A program made the translations under genes and the position numbers. This document shows, piece by piece, positions 1 to 9,857 of a stretch of 64,000 nucleotides of DNA. This DNA is from Spodoptera frugiperda (lineage: Eukaryota > Arthropoda > Insecta > Lepidoptera > Noctuidae), in the NCBI RefSeq assembly GCF_023101765.2, contig NC_064233.1, positions 3,247,501 through 3,311,500 of the forward strand, in the 5' to 3' direction. The first letter of the stretch is position 1. Every line of letters starts with the position of its first letter. The notes beneath the pieces were generated by a model. It did not search any database. It was not told the origin of the DNA and saw only the letters and a program-made list of their open reading frames with translations.

Positions 1-148
1 GCAATGGTGATTGCAAAAACATTGCAAAAAGCGTTCTATTACGATGGGTGAAGGTTGGAAAATAGTTCTGATAACACAGGTATATAAAGTCTTTTGCAGG
101 TGCACAGAATATCATTCGGGATTATACATTGAAAGCAAACGAAATACA
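1..148 (+). promoter_or_regulatory. Upstream region of chorion gene B1
   Basis: A TATATAAA box lies at 81-88, about 68 bp before the ATG, and a chorion-like ATCATTC start-site motif lies near 111. A GATA-type CTGATAAC lies just upstream near 68. The divergent class A partner expected on the minus strand would be left of the window, so only the B-side half of the promoter is visible. Placement is inferred from the layout of the other pairs. Confidence 0.6.
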
Positions 149-1445
149 ATGTCTACCAAAACTATCCTCTTTGTCTGCGCCAACGCTCTCTTCCTTCAGG
201 TCAGTTTAACCTTTATCAAGTTATTTAAGACCAGTTTTTAACTTCTAATTAACCTTAGAACTCTTGTCAAGTCTTAGAACCCTTTTCGCTCCTAAAGGAT
301 TCTAATCTTTAATATGGACGCCATTCATAGCATGCATGCATAGCACACATCCTTATATCCTTCCATATAAAAAACATAGCTTAGCTGAGTCCGTTTTCAT
401 CAGTTCTAAGCTATGTGTACCAATGAATATGATTGGTGGAAGACAAACGTATCCACAGCAACGTATCATAGCACATTTCTGGTAGAAAAGCATAATTTTA
501 TACTGTCATTTTGATACTCTATTACTATCGACTGGTTACATTTATTATATTATAGTAAAGTTGTTAATTGTAAACAATTTGATTAATTCACTTATCTAAC
601 TATTGTTACCAAGTTACTAATGTAATGTGTCATCAATAGTTATGTAACAAATAATCATGTTTACAATTTTATACTGTCATTTTGATACTCTATTACCATC
701 GACTGGTTACATTTATTATATTATAGTAAAGTTGTTAATTGTAAACAATTTGATTAATTCACTTATCTAACTATTGTTACCAAGTTACTAATGTAATGTG
801 TCATCAATAGTTATGTAACAAATAATCATGTTTACAACATTTCGCAACTTTTTAATGCAACTGTCATATTTGTTACAGAGTGCATTCAGTCAGTGCCTCG
901 GTCGTGCAGCTATCGCTGCCCCTGCCTTACCCTGCCCTGCTGTTGTTGCACCGAGCTGTGCTGGTAACGGTGTGATTGCTAATGGATGGATCGGTAACGG
1001 TCTGATCGGTACCGAATGGATCGGAAACGGTCTGATCGGCAATGGATTGGAAATCGTCCCCACCAGTGGCGGTGGACTGGCTGTGAGCAGCAGCTCTAGC
1101 ATCGCTCCCAGCGGGCTCTCCCTAGCGTCTGAGAATGTGTTTGAGGGTGCTCTGTCCGTGGCTGGTGAGCTGCCGTTCGTGAGTGCTGTGGCTCTGGAGG
1201 GCGCGCTGCCCAGTGCTGGTGCTGGCGCCGTCAGCTACAGCTGCGGTAACGGTGTCACTGCTATCGAGAGCATCGCTCCTTCTGCTGCTGCTGCTATTGC
1301 TCCTGCGGTAGCAGCTGCAGCTCCTGCTGCTGCTTATGGCGCTGCAGCACGCTATGGTCTCGGTGGCTATGGACTGGGTGCTGCTGGTTTCGCTCCAAAC
1401 CTTGTGTACCCTGGTATCGTTGGTCGGGAGTGTGGATGTGCTTAA
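149..1445 (+). CDS. Class B chorion protein (B1), two exons
   Basis: Exon 1 is 149-199 (MSTKTILFVCANALFLQ) and exon 2 is 879-1445; the 679-bp intron is GT..AG and in phase 0, giving 205 aa. The start was chosen because it restores the standard chorion signal-peptide exon; the open frame beginning at 828 is intron read-through. Residues after SAFSQC form a short left arm with GNGLIG/GNGVIA repeats, then the beta-branch central domain (TSGGGLAVSSSSSIAPSG to SCGNG), then an Ala-rich right arm ending GRECGCA. AATAAA is at 1477-1482. Exon 2 is almost identical to intronless B15/B16 until the last about 60 bp, where it diverges, and is closest to B16. Secreted eggshell structural protein by family knowledge. 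Confidence 0.85.
318..475. repeat. Dispersed repeat R3 in the B1 intron
   Basis: This AT-rich stretch contains CATAGCTTAGCT and CTAAGCTATGTGTACC. Related sequence reappears, reverse-complemented, at about 45160-45290 and 52015-52310. It is probably a small non-autonomous DNA element. Ends are not defined. Confidence 0.5.
494..835. repeat. 171-bp perfect or near-perfect tandem duplication in the B1 intron
   Basis: The segment 494-664 recurs directly at 665-835; both copies start AATTTTATACTGTC and end CATGTTTACA. The only difference seen is CTATTACTA versus CTATTACCA. The second copy ends about 40 bp before the exon 2 acceptor. Confidence 0.85.
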
Positions 1446-2001
1446 GTTCCATATAAAATATAAATGGTGATTTGGAAATAAAATTTTAATGCAATAATTT
1501 TGAATATAATTTCGTTCCCCGAATTGTTATTTCATAGCTAGATTCGATTAAATGCAATTCAATCGGCGTATCCTAAAAAACCGTAAAAAATATTTATTTA
1601 ATTCATTTGATTGAATTTTTCACTACTGACTTTTGCCGATATAAGATACCCTTGGTAGATTTGTTTGTACCATACTGGTAACATCAATTTCCGTCAATGA
1701 ATTGATCCTTAGAAATAACGATCAAATTCGACAGAAATCTAAATTTCATTAAGGATGCACTTAATTTATGAATATATTAAGCAGTAACATGTATGTATCA
1801 TGATCCATCTTCGGCCACATCTTTACTTCGTCGTTTTGGCAGTAAGCGGGTTGGTGGCCAAACGCAGACTTATCAACGTTAAAAAAAACATCCCACATGA
1901 AAATAATCATAATAAAAGGATATTGGTAGTAGATATGTAAATAAAACGTTGAAATTTGTTTAAAACAGTAATTTATTTAAAATATTTTACTTCTAACTCC
2001 T
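1446..2001. other. Intergenic space between B1 and A1 (tail to tail)
   Basis: It contains the B1 poly(A) signal (1477-1482) and an AATAAA for A1 on the minus strand (complement of 1972-1977). The rest is AT-rich with no gene or recognised repeat. Confidence 0.5.
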
Positions 2002-2861
2002 TTAGTAATAGAAAGGAGACCCACAACCGCAAGCGCATTGTCCATTAATGGATACAGCACCAGCGGCTGGTATGGCTCCTCCGAAGCTCACAGCGCCCAT
2101 GATGGGGACCTGACCAGCGACGGCGGTAGTACCAGCGACTGGCAGCTCACCAGCGACCGCCACGTTGCCTTCACCAGCACCGCCGTAAGGAGCAGCTCCA
2201 GGGTAGGCCAGACCATCGTAAGCTAAAGGAGAAGCCAGACCGAAGGGAGCAGCAATGCCAGGGGCAATAAGTTCACGAGCAGCAAGGCCGGGAGCAATGA
2301 GACCGTTAGCAGCAAGGCCAGGAGCAGCCCAGCCAAGAGGACCAGCCAGACCACGAGCGGCCAGACCGAAGGGAGCTTCAACAACAGCTGCGGGGCTGGT
2401 GCACTGACTGAACACATGCTGGAATAAAACAATATTACGGTTAAATTATGGTCGAAAGAATAAAAACTATTTATTTTAGATCAACTTAAATCTTTAAGTG
2501 TGTCAGAGTCATGCTTCGGCACGAATGGGCCCGCTCGACCGGAGTGATACCACGGCCTCACAGAAAACCGACGTAAAACAACTTGCGTTGTGTTTCGTTG
2601 TGTGAGTGAGGTTACCGGAGGCCCAATTACCCTCTTCCCAATCTTCCTAATCCCCGATTCTCCAACAACCCTTAAATTCCTAACCCCCAAAAGGCCGGCA
2701 ACGCACTTGTAACGCCTCTGGTGTTTTAAGTGTCCATGGGCGGCGGTGATTGCTTACCATCAGGTGATACGCATGCTCGTTCCATAAAAAAAAAATATAT
2801 AGATCTTTACCTGGACCAAGCAAGCTTGGATGCAGAGGAACACAAAAGCGAAGGTAGACAT
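2002..2861 (-). CDS. Class A chorion protein (A1), two exons
   Basis: Exon 1 is complement(2811-2861), MSTFAFVFLCIQACLVQ; exon 2 is complement(2002-2418), beginning HVFSQC; 155 aa. The signal peptide spans the intron and cleavage is probably next to SQC. The left arm (about 23-98) has GLAARGLA / LIAPGLAA repeats. The alpha-branch central domain starts GEGNVAVAGELPV at residue 99, and the end is GQCACGCGSPFYY. The 3' part (AIPAAGAVSINGQC) differs from most A genes here (PVAAAGSVSITGQC) and is shared only with A5, so the gene is mosaic. The 392-bp intron carries an R1 repeat. Divergent partner of B2. Confidence 0.9.
2498..2796 (+). repeat. SINE-like repeat R1 inside the A1 intron
   Basis: About 300 bp starting near GTCATGCTTCGGCACGAATG and ending ...CATCAGGTGATACGC...CCATAAAAAAAAAA. 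The poly-A tail and the 'gcttaccatcaggtga' end match LINE 3' tails elsewhere in the window. R1 copies also occur at 10008, 11062, 15276, 26144, 28833, 29110, 37729, 44607 and 49170. Confidence 0.75.
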
Positions 2862-3142
2862 GTTTGATGTATCGAAGCTTGGAATCGAATGGTTTTGCTC
2901 GAAACTCCGTTAACTTATATATGAAACTGATAATACTTTATCAGTTTGATTAAAACATTCTGTACACACAATTTTATTTAGTTACAAAATTTTAGGCTTA
3001 TCGTTTTGTCGAAATATTTTGTGCCTATAACATATTTATTTCTTGGAAAATTGCTTAGTACAAGGATATAAATAGGTTGGAGAATGTCAAAGGGTATCAT
3101 TCAATTGTAATAATTAGTTACTATTAGTTCTTTCCTTACAAA
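2862..3142. promoter_or_regulatory. Bidirectional promoter of A1/B2
   Basis: The 281-bp spacer has a TATA box for A1 (reverse strand, complement of 2914-2923) and TATAAATA for B2 at 3067-3074. AGGCTTATC, a GATA-type site, is at 2994-3002, between the two TATA boxes. The 5' leader of A1 is unlike that of the other A genes. Confidence 0.75.
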
Positions 3143-3947
3143 ATGGCAGCTAAAGTTATTGCCCTTTTCTGTGTTCAAGCTCTACTCATTCAGGTATTTA
3201 ATTTTGTTATTCTTTTGAGTTACTGCCTCGTTGGTCGAGTGGTCGCAAGTGCGACTGCCTGACAAGGGGTCTCGGGTTTGATACCCGGGTCAGGCAAAGT
3301 ATTGCAGGGCTTTTTTCGGTTATTCGAAAATTTCTCTGGAATTGTGCCCGATATATGGCAATAGGCTCACCACCTATTACATGGAACTTACAACATAAAT
3401 TGTGAAATGTGGGTGTACATTGGCATTATGTGCCATAATGTGCACCTCTGCCTACCCCTTCGGGGATTAAAGGCGTGACGTTATATATGTACGTTATGTA
3501 TTTAAGACGTACCTAATATTTTATACAGTTTTATTTTTTTATTGACAGTCTGCATTCAGCCAATGCCTAAGCCGAACAGCAGTTGATGCATCAGGCATTC
3601 CATACAACACTGGCTTTGGATACGATGGATTCTCCAGCTTCAATGGTGGATATCCAGGATGGGGTGGCCGAGGATTGATGAACGAAGGATTCTACTCTCC
3701 AGCAATGGAATTCACTGCTACCAGTGGTGGTGCCTTACCAGTTACCAGTTCTTCGTCAATGGCTCCTGTCGGGATCTCAATAGTTTCTGATAATGCGTTT
3801 GAAGGAGCTCTCTCTGTAGCTGGTCAGCTGCCTTTCGTAGGAACAACTGCTATGGAAGGTGTACTGCCGACCAGTGGGGCTGGAGCTATCAACCATGGTT
3901 GCGGTAACGGAGTTAATGCTATGGTGAGTTTAATGACCTCTGTTTAA
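3143..3947 (+). CDS. Class B chorion protein (B2), short right arm
   Basis: Exon 1 is 3143-3193 (MAAKVIALFCVQALLIQ) and exon 2 is 3549-3947; 149 aa as read. The left arm is aromatic/Gly-rich (GFGYDGFSS, GGYPGWGG), and the central domain runs MEFTATSGGALPVTSSSS to HGCGNG. It then stops at NAMVSLMTSV with no Gly/Cys right arm. The codons ATG GTG AGT at 3921-3929 contain a consensus 5' splice site after ATG, and no AATAAA follows the stop, so this exon may not be terminal (see B2x). Intron 1 holds a tRNA-headed SINE. Confidence 0.75.
3222..3490 (+). repeat. tRNA-headed SINE (SINE-A) in B2 intron 1
   Basis: It starts ACTGCCTCGTTGGTCGAGTG (A box), has a degenerate B box GGGTTTGATACCC, the family body (ATATGGCAATAGGCTCACC) and the end CGGGGATTAAAGGCGTGACG. 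A full-length copy occurs at 61713. Confidence 0.85.
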
Positions 3948-4225
3948 GCTGATAATAATTTTTATTGGTTATCATAATTTTGGTATAACTTTCGTGAGAC
4001 ATAGTAAATTAATTATTATGTTATTGGCTTACTCATTTAACTGTTTGATGAGGAACTCTCAGGCTCATATTCGTGAGCAGCATTCCATGACACACGACGC
4101 GGCAGCGTCATGCTGCTCCGTTGCTGCTATGCAGTAGCAGCGCAACAATCGCCGTGTCGTGTGTTGCTCATGAATATAACCCTCTAGCATGGCTTGAAAC
4201 TAGTCGAATTTCTCGTCATAACATA

Positions 4226-4357
4226 GCTCACCCCTGTTACATGGGACTTATAACACAAATGGTGAAAAGTGGGTGTACACTGTATAGCGGCATTACGTGC
4301 CGTAACGTACGCCTCTGTCTACCTCTTCGTAGATAAAAGGCGTGACGTTGCATGCAG
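4226..4357 (+). repeat. SINE-A 3' fragment in front of exon B2x
   Basis: Only the 3' half of the family is present (TTACATGGGACTTATAACAC to AAAAGGCGTGACG). Its position just before the acceptor parallels the SINE in B2 intron 1, so it may be the tail of a duplicated intron-plus-exon unit. Confidence 0.7.
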
Positions 4358-4397
4358 TGCAATATAAATTAAACTAAATATATATTTTTAATTGCAG

Positions 4398-4991
4398 TCT
4401 GCTCTCAGCGCGACCTCAAGTCCCGCTTCAGTAGTGACTGACGCATACCCTGGGGCTCTCGCATACGATGGACTGTATACCAACCGCATCGCCCCTGGAT
4501 TCGGATCACCAGCTCTTGCATACAACGAAGCAATCTTACCAGGTCGAGTTTACAACGGTGTTGGTTACAATTCTGCTGTAGATACCATGTACAGTCCAGC
4601 TGTAGATGCTTTCGGATACCCATCTGCTGGTGACGCTCTTGAATTCACCCCAACCAGTGGTGGGGCGCTACCAGTTTCTAGTGCATCTGCGATCCCTCCC
4701 ACTGGCATCGCAGTAGCTTCGGACAATGCCTACGAGGGTGCTCTGGAAGTGATTGGAGAGCTGCCGTTCGTGGGTACTGTCGCTATGGAAGGAGTGGTGC
4801 CCTCTGCCGGTGCTGGTGCCGTCAACCATGCCTGCGGTAATGGCAGGACCGCCATGGCCAGTGGCTCTGCTGCCTATGCCCCGGGTGCTGCCTATGCCCC
4901 GGCTGCAGTGTCTCCATTTACTGCTTACGGCCCTGCTCCTGGTTTCGCTCCTGGTTTCTCATACCCTGGTAGATTTGGATGTGGTTTGTAA
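4398..4991 (+). CDS. Second class B terminal exon (B2x), no exon 1 of its own
   Basis: The acceptor TTTTAATTGCAG ends at 4397, followed by SALSATSSPASV, a Tyr-rich left arm, a full central domain (EFTPTSGGALPVSSASAIPP to ACGNG) and a right arm ending GRFGCGL. AATAAA is at 5046-5051. I find no signal-peptide exon between 3948 and 4397. The frame is phase 0, so it can join B2 exon 1 (214 aa, complete signal peptide) or follow B2 exon 2 through the donor at 3924 (339 aa, two central domains). The usual SQC is SAT here. About 4730-4905 is nearly identical to the main cluster B genes while its flanks are diverged. It could also be a decayed gene that lost exon 1. Confidence 0.7.
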   Translation, partial: SALSATSSPASVVTDAYPGALAYDGLYTNRIAPGFGSPALAYNEAILPGRVYNGVGYNSAVDTMYSPAVDAFGYPSAGDALEFTPTSGGALPVSSASAIPPTGIAVASDNAYEGALEVIGELPFVGTVAMEGVVPSAGAGAVNHACGNGRTAMASGSAAYAPGAAYAPAAVSPFTAYGPAPGFAPGFSYPGRFGCGL

Positions 4992-5499
4992 GAGCCCACT
5001 CCAAAATGTTATTATGTTTTTAAAATTTGAGTTTTATATGTGTGTAATAAATTGGTTTTTTAAATATTATTTTTGATTTTTTCTTTCCTGTGTCGTTTCC
5101 TTGACAAGGTTGATGTAAGTAATTCTTTTTGGGTGAAGATTGTCAGATTTTAAGAAGCTTTAATGAAATATATGATATCTAACTTTCACACTCAGAGTCA
5201 TATTTTAATGGTTGCTTAATCCAGTCCTTAGCAATTGTTTTCGATACAAAATCGTTACTAAAGAATAGTTTAAGTAATCATTAAATGTCTCTGAGTGCGG
5301 CAGTAAGTCCATAACCATCTTCATAATTAAGCAGCCTTCTGTAGTCTGCTGCACTTGGACAGCGCACTGAGGGAAAACAAGTGAAATAACTGAGTTCTTG
5401 TAGGCACAATGATATTTACTGATCACTGTTCAATTTCAAACTAAATAACACAAACGAAACGGATATAGTTAATCGACGGAGAATTTTGACTTTGACTGC
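4992..5499. other. Unassigned intergenic sequence
   Basis: It holds the poly(A) signal of B2x and otherwise AT-rich DNA. The short open frames have no recognisable product. Confidence 0.3.
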
Positions 5500-5690
5500 A
5501 CGGTTAGCGCGGTGGCTGGGTAACTGGCTGCTGTGCAACGTGTAGCGGGTTCGATTTTTGCACGGAACAACTCATTATGTGATCCACAAATTGATGTTTC
5601 GGGTTGGGGTGTCATGTGTATGTGAAATTACATGTTTGTAAAGGCACCCATGTCACAGGAGAAAATACTAGTATGTAGTAAGGCAACGTA
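5500..5690 (+). repeat. Second tRNA-headed SINE family (SINE-B)
   Basis: It has a GGTTAGCGCGGTGGCTGGG A-box-like head, then GCGGGTTCGAT (B box), then a body with GATCCACAAATTGATGTTTC and GTCATGTGTATGTG. Body fragments recur at about 44945-45045, and in reverse at 47700-47830 and 48955-49040. Confidence 0.65.
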
Positions 5691-6103
5691 TTTAAAATAA
5701 TCTTAACTTCACGGATTTACTTAATGACGTCATCTAACAACGCCATCTAGTTCAGTTCAGTAGAACTTCTTAACTACGAACAAACCTTCTCTAATGTAAA
5801 TTTCCACATAAAGGTTGATTGATTATTAGACTATTAAAACCGCGATTTTCATAATGATGTTCTAACAACGCAATCTAGTAGTTCAGTAGAAGAAATTACC
5901 TTCTGGTAATGTAATTTCTACATTTGATAGATGAGTAAGAGTTTGCTTTTAAAAGGCTTTAATTTATATCAGAAAACACTTGTACTACAATCTCTGTCCA
6001 ATCTACAGTCGCATAATTGACTCTGATGGCTAGAAAAGTAGGAGTGAGACACATTATTTGAATTTGCATAAAAATAAGTTTAAAGATTGGTATAAGATAC
6101 AAG

Positions 6104-6245
6104 ACTGTCTCGTTGGTCGAGTGGTCTTAAGTGCGACTGTCAGGCAAGGGAAGTGAAAATTGGGTGTACATTGTACAATCGCATTACGTGTCATAATGTC
6201 CATCTATCTACCCCTTCGGAGATAAGAGGCATGACGGTACGACGA
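6104..6245 (+). repeat. SINE-A copy with internal deletion
   Basis: The head (CTCGTTGGTCGAGTGGTC) is joined directly to the 3' body (GTGAAAATTGGGTGTACATT...GGCATGACG); the B box and middle are missing. Confidence 0.7.
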
Positions 6246-6330
6246 TACGACAAGATACGGGTTTCACATCACACATCGTCAGCCTAATAAGAGAGTGCCA
6301 AAATGGCGAAGAATTGTTATTGTTGGGTTA

Positions 6331-6760
6331 ATATATTTATTTATTTATTTTACACTTTTTGCACATGTGTACAAAGGTGGGCTTAATGCCGTAGGCATTT
6401 TCTACCAGCCAAACCTTTAGGTGATGCAGTGAAAAACCAGTGGTAGGTGCATGGAGCAAGTAAATACAAAAAAAACTCAGGTGGAAAAATAGAATATAAC
6501 TACTTACACAAATATATACCAATATATATTTAAATAACATGGAAAAATAATAAACCTACATAATAACATTACATATACTATTTACATATAATATATACAT
6601 ATAATACATACTAATTATAGTAATGATCATAATGAAGACTCTGACAACCTCCTCAAAAGAAGCTCCCGAACTCTCCGCTTGAACGTCAAGCGAGTAGACA
6701 GCATCCTGACATCGGTGGGGAGCGCGTTCCACATATAATATAAATGTACTTCTAACTCCT
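6331..6760 (-). repeat. LINE 3' end fragment
   Basis: The minus strand at about 6735-6657 reads WNALPTDVRMLSTRLTFKRR, typical of the extreme C-terminus of a LINE reverse transcriptase ORF. It is followed by a 3' region ending GGCATTAAGCCCACC and an AATA-rich tail (TTTATTTATTTA on the plus strand). A matching tail is at about 59090-59140. Confidence 0.55.
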
Positions 6761-6942
6761 ATATGCAAGGCTCAGTATTGTGTAATGTCATTAACAGCGA
6801 TTACATTCGAAACATTCCATTAATCCGTCGTGTGCCAGAACACAGATCTACGCTAGACATTAGGTAATTCTATTGTTGTCTACTATACTACTACTGTGTA
6901 CTAGAGCCATTTCAAAGTTTTGCTATCTCCACGTTATTATTT

Positions 6943-7105
6943 TTGAGTGGGGAAAATCATCCATTACCTCCTTTCACCTCGGATGAGTCGAGATCATACT
7001 GTTACTGACTAAAAACCACCTCGTTTCAACAGCTGCTTGGACGCGGAGCCCCCGTGACCCGCTAGGTCGTCCACAGGTTATCTTTCACGCTTGAAAGACG
7101 GGTCG
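6943..7105 (+). repeat. Dispersed repeat R2
   Basis: It contains GGGGAAAATCATCCATTACC, TACTGACTAAAAACCACC and GGAGCCCCCGTGACCCGC. Related copies are near 19035, 22403, 34528, 40618, 48070, 49985 and 52312. It looks like a short interspersed element with a poly-A side; class not identified. Confidence 0.55.
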
Positions 7106-7365
7106 GTTATAGTTCATTCTTATACTAAGCTGGTAACCCGCCATAACAAACTAAGCATTTACATATATTTTTATGCTATGACCTAAGATGAAAGATTGTT
7201 TAAGGCATTGTGTGAAGGGAAAAACAGTCATATGAAAAGACATGTAAACTTTATAATTCAATATATTTCCCATTCTGTATGTTTATTTGTTTAAATGAGG
7301 TAGGGGAATCCGAAACCACAAGCTTGTGATGTAAAAACAAAAAGGTAGATTGCTAATGTCATTTA

Positions 7366-8052
7366 ACGGGTGTCCCAACAAGAACGCAAGATTTAAATTT
7401 GGCGCCATTCGAAGTATCATTGTTTGACATTTGAACAAGTGTTATTTTTTGTTAGTATAAGGTACGAGGTTAGTAAAAATGGAGCGCTACACGATTAAAA
7501 ATGAGCCAGGTCAAGCGCAAACAGTCAATCATGGTGTTCGGTATCGTAAAATGATAACCAGTCTTTTCGTACCTCGAATTGAAGAAATGGATTTGGAAGG
7601 CATGTGGTTTCAACAAGATAGCGCCACATGTCATACAACCAGAGAAACAATTGAATTGTTGCATCAGTCATGTCCCGGTCGTGTTATTTTACGTTTTGGA
7701 GACCAGAATTAGCCGCCTAGATCGTGTGATTTATCACCATTAGACTTTTTCTTTGGGGTTTCTTAAAGTCGATGGTTTATGCGAATAAGCCGACGACGAC
7801 TCAAGCCTTAAAAAGGAAATTGGACGTTGTATTAATGAAATACCGCAGCATTTATGCAAAACGGTCATTGAAAATTTCATTGAAAGATCGCGTATGTGTC
7901 AGCAAACCAGCGGCAGCCATCTGCCCGATGTAATGTTCCATAGATAACCTCATACTCTCTACTTTACGAAATTATAAAGATATCACGATATTTTTAAAAA
8001 TATCTGCGTTTTATTTAAAATTTAAATCTTGCGTTCTTGTTGGGACACCCTT
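7366..8052 (+). mobile_element. Deleted mariner-type DNA transposon
   Basis: The 687-bp element has inverted terminal repeats (about 35 bp, one mismatch; GGGTGTCCCAACAAGAACGC at 7368 and its complement ending 8050) and is flanked by TA. The internal frame from 7479 reads WFQQDSATCHTT, a conserved mariner-family transposase stretch. It then meets an in-frame TAG at 7710, just before PPRSCDLSPLDFF, and a shifted remnant follows. The N-terminal DNA-binding part is absent, so it cannot encode its own transposase. Its right end lies 31 bp from the A2 stop codon. Confidence 0.85.
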
Positions 8053-8083
8053 TATTTAAACACTCGATCAAAAAATCTATAGT

Positions 8084-8657
8084 TTAGTAGTAAATGGGAG
8101 TGTTGCAGCCGCAAGAGCACTGTCCAGTGATGGAGACGGAGCCAGCAGCAGCCACAGGTCCTCCGAAGCTCACAGCGCCCATGATGGGGACCTGACCAGC
8201 GACGGCGGTAGTACCAGCGACTGGCAGCTCACCAGCGACCGCCACGTTGCCTTCACCAGCACCGCCGTAAGGAGCAGCTCCAGGGTAGGCCAGACCATCG
8301 TAAGCTAAAGGAGAAGCCAGACCGAAGGGAGCAGCAATGCCAGGGGCAATAAGTTCACGAGCAGCAAGGCCGGGAGCAATGAGACCGTTAGCAGCAAGGC
8401 CAGGAGCAGCCCAGCCAAGAGGACCAGCCAGACCACGAGCGGCCAGACCGAAGGGAGCTTCAACAACAGCTGCGGGGCTGGTGCACTGGGTGAACACATG
8501 CTGGAATAGAACAATCATTGTTAGCATGTTTAGAATTGGAAACTAAGAGTATATTTAAAAGATAGATCAAAAATATGGTATTAAACAACTTGCAATATTT
8601 TCTTACCTGGACCAAGCAAGCTTGGATGCAGAGGAACACAAAAGCGAAGGTAGACAT
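8084..8657 (-). CDS. Class A chorion protein (A2), two exons
   Basis: Exon 1 is complement(8607-8657) and exon 2 is complement(8084-8500), separated by a 106-bp intron; 155 aa. It has the standard MSTFAFVFLCIQACLVQ start and left-arm repeats, the central domain from residue 99, and the end GQCSCGCNTPIYY. The mature start is HVFTQC instead of HVFSQC. The only AATAAA after the stop (complement of 8051-8056) straddles the mariner element's end, so transcript cleavage probably falls inside transposon DNA. Partner of B3. Confidence 0.92.
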
Positions 8658-8979
8658 GTTTGATGTTCGTTTGTGTTCAACGAGGAGCTGAAGACTGAAT
8701 GATGAACTGGACACCACGACACATTTTATACCCAGCCTCTGTTTGACATGAATTATAATTTCAAAATTTTGGAAACGTGACTGAATTGTGTCAATAAAAC
8801 ATTTAAACATTTCTTTATTAGTAAACACAATAGGCTTATCGTTCTTACACAAGCAATTAATTAATTTCGTATGAAGTTTTTATATTAATAGTTGTAGAAC
8901 TCTGATAAAGGTTAAGTATAAAAACATGAAACAGTTTCACTGGACATCATTCTCGTGTCAGCACTAGAACAGCAGCATC
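8658..8979. promoter_or_regulatory. Bidirectional promoter of A2/B3
   Basis: TATAAAA faces A2 (complement of 8724-8730) and B3 (8917-8923). AGGCTTATC is at 8832-8840. The leaders contain CATCATTC start-site motifs on both sides. Confidence 0.85.
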
Positions 8980-9726
8980 ATGTCTGTGAAGGCTATCCTC
9001 GTCCTCTGCGCCCAGGCGCTCCTCGTCAAGGTGAGGAAAATATTTTAATTAAGTTCGACCAGTAATAAAAGAGTTCTAGTTGTGTTTTACTAAATTATTA
9101 ATTGTTTTTTCCAGTCTGCCCTCAGCCAGTGCACCAGCCGCGCTGCGGTGGCTGAAATCTCTCCACTAGCTGCTCCTTACGGCCTGGCTGCTCCCGTCCT
9201 AGCCACTCCTTGTGGACTGGCCGCTTCTGAGCTTGTCGCTCCTTGGGCTGGCCTTGGAGCTGCTGGTTTAGCCACTCCTTACGGTCTGGCTGGCAGAGGC
9301 CTGGGTTACGATGCCCTCATCTTCGGTGCCCCCGCTATGGAGTTCAGCCCCACCAGTGGTGGTGGTCTGCCTGTGACCAGTGGCTCCGCCATCGCTCCCG
9401 TCGGTATCTCCGTGGCGTCTGACAATGTGTACGAGGGTGCTCTGGAAGTGATTGGAGAGCTGCCGTTCGTGGGTACTGTCGCTATGGAAGGAGTGGTGCC
9501 CTCTGCCGGTGCTGGTGCCATCAACCATGCCTGCGGTAATGGCAGGACCGCCATGGCCAGTGGCTCTGCTGCCTATGCCCCGGGTGCTGCCTATGCCCCG
9601 GCTGCCGCTCTGGCTCCTCTGGGTGCTTACGGTCCTGCTGGTGCCTTCGCTCCCGCTGCTTTTGCTGCTCCTGGTCTTGGTTTCCGCGGTGAACTGATCG
9701 GCAGAGGCTGTGGTTGCGCCATCTAA
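8980..9726 (+). CDS. Class B chorion protein (B3), two exons
   Basis: Exon 1 is 8980-9030 (MSVKAILVLCAQALLVK) and exon 2 is 9115-9726; 84-bp intron; 220 aa. SALSQCTSRAAVAE is followed by a left arm of APYGLA / ATPCGLA units and the central domain of about 70 residues (MEFSPTSGGGLPVTSGSA to NHACGNG, about 92-160). The right arm has AYAPGAAYAPAAALAPLG and ends GELIGRGCGCAI. AATAAA is at 9763-9768. This is the cluster's consensus B type. Secreted follicle-cell product assembling the eggshell with its A partner (family knowledge). Confidence 0.93.
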
Positions 9727-9857
9727 AAACCCATAATATTATGACGTTTGAAAGATTAACACAATAAAACAAATTGGACTGCAATGAGATTGTATTTATT
9801 TATTGTTTAATTCTCACTTTGTTAAATGGCACATTAAGTAAGCAATTATAGATGTTC

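Noticed and set aside
828..878. An ATG at 828 that would extend B1 exon 2 upstream as a single-exon gene
   Set aside because: The sequence is intronic, inside the 171-bp duplication; a proper signal exon with GT donor exists at 149-199 and an AG acceptor at 877-878.
7470..7664. Independent small genes within the mariner-type element
   Set aside because: The plus-strand frame is a piece of transposase with a nonsense codon, and the minus frame is its shadow; described under the element.
9268..9784. Recurring antisense and shifted-frame open frames across all class B exons (for example starting MVDGTSTGRG, MAVLPLPQ, MESCRSWVLS)
   Set aside because: They follow each chorion exon copy exactly and result from GC-rich Gly/Ala codons; no signals of their own. 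Treated as shadows.
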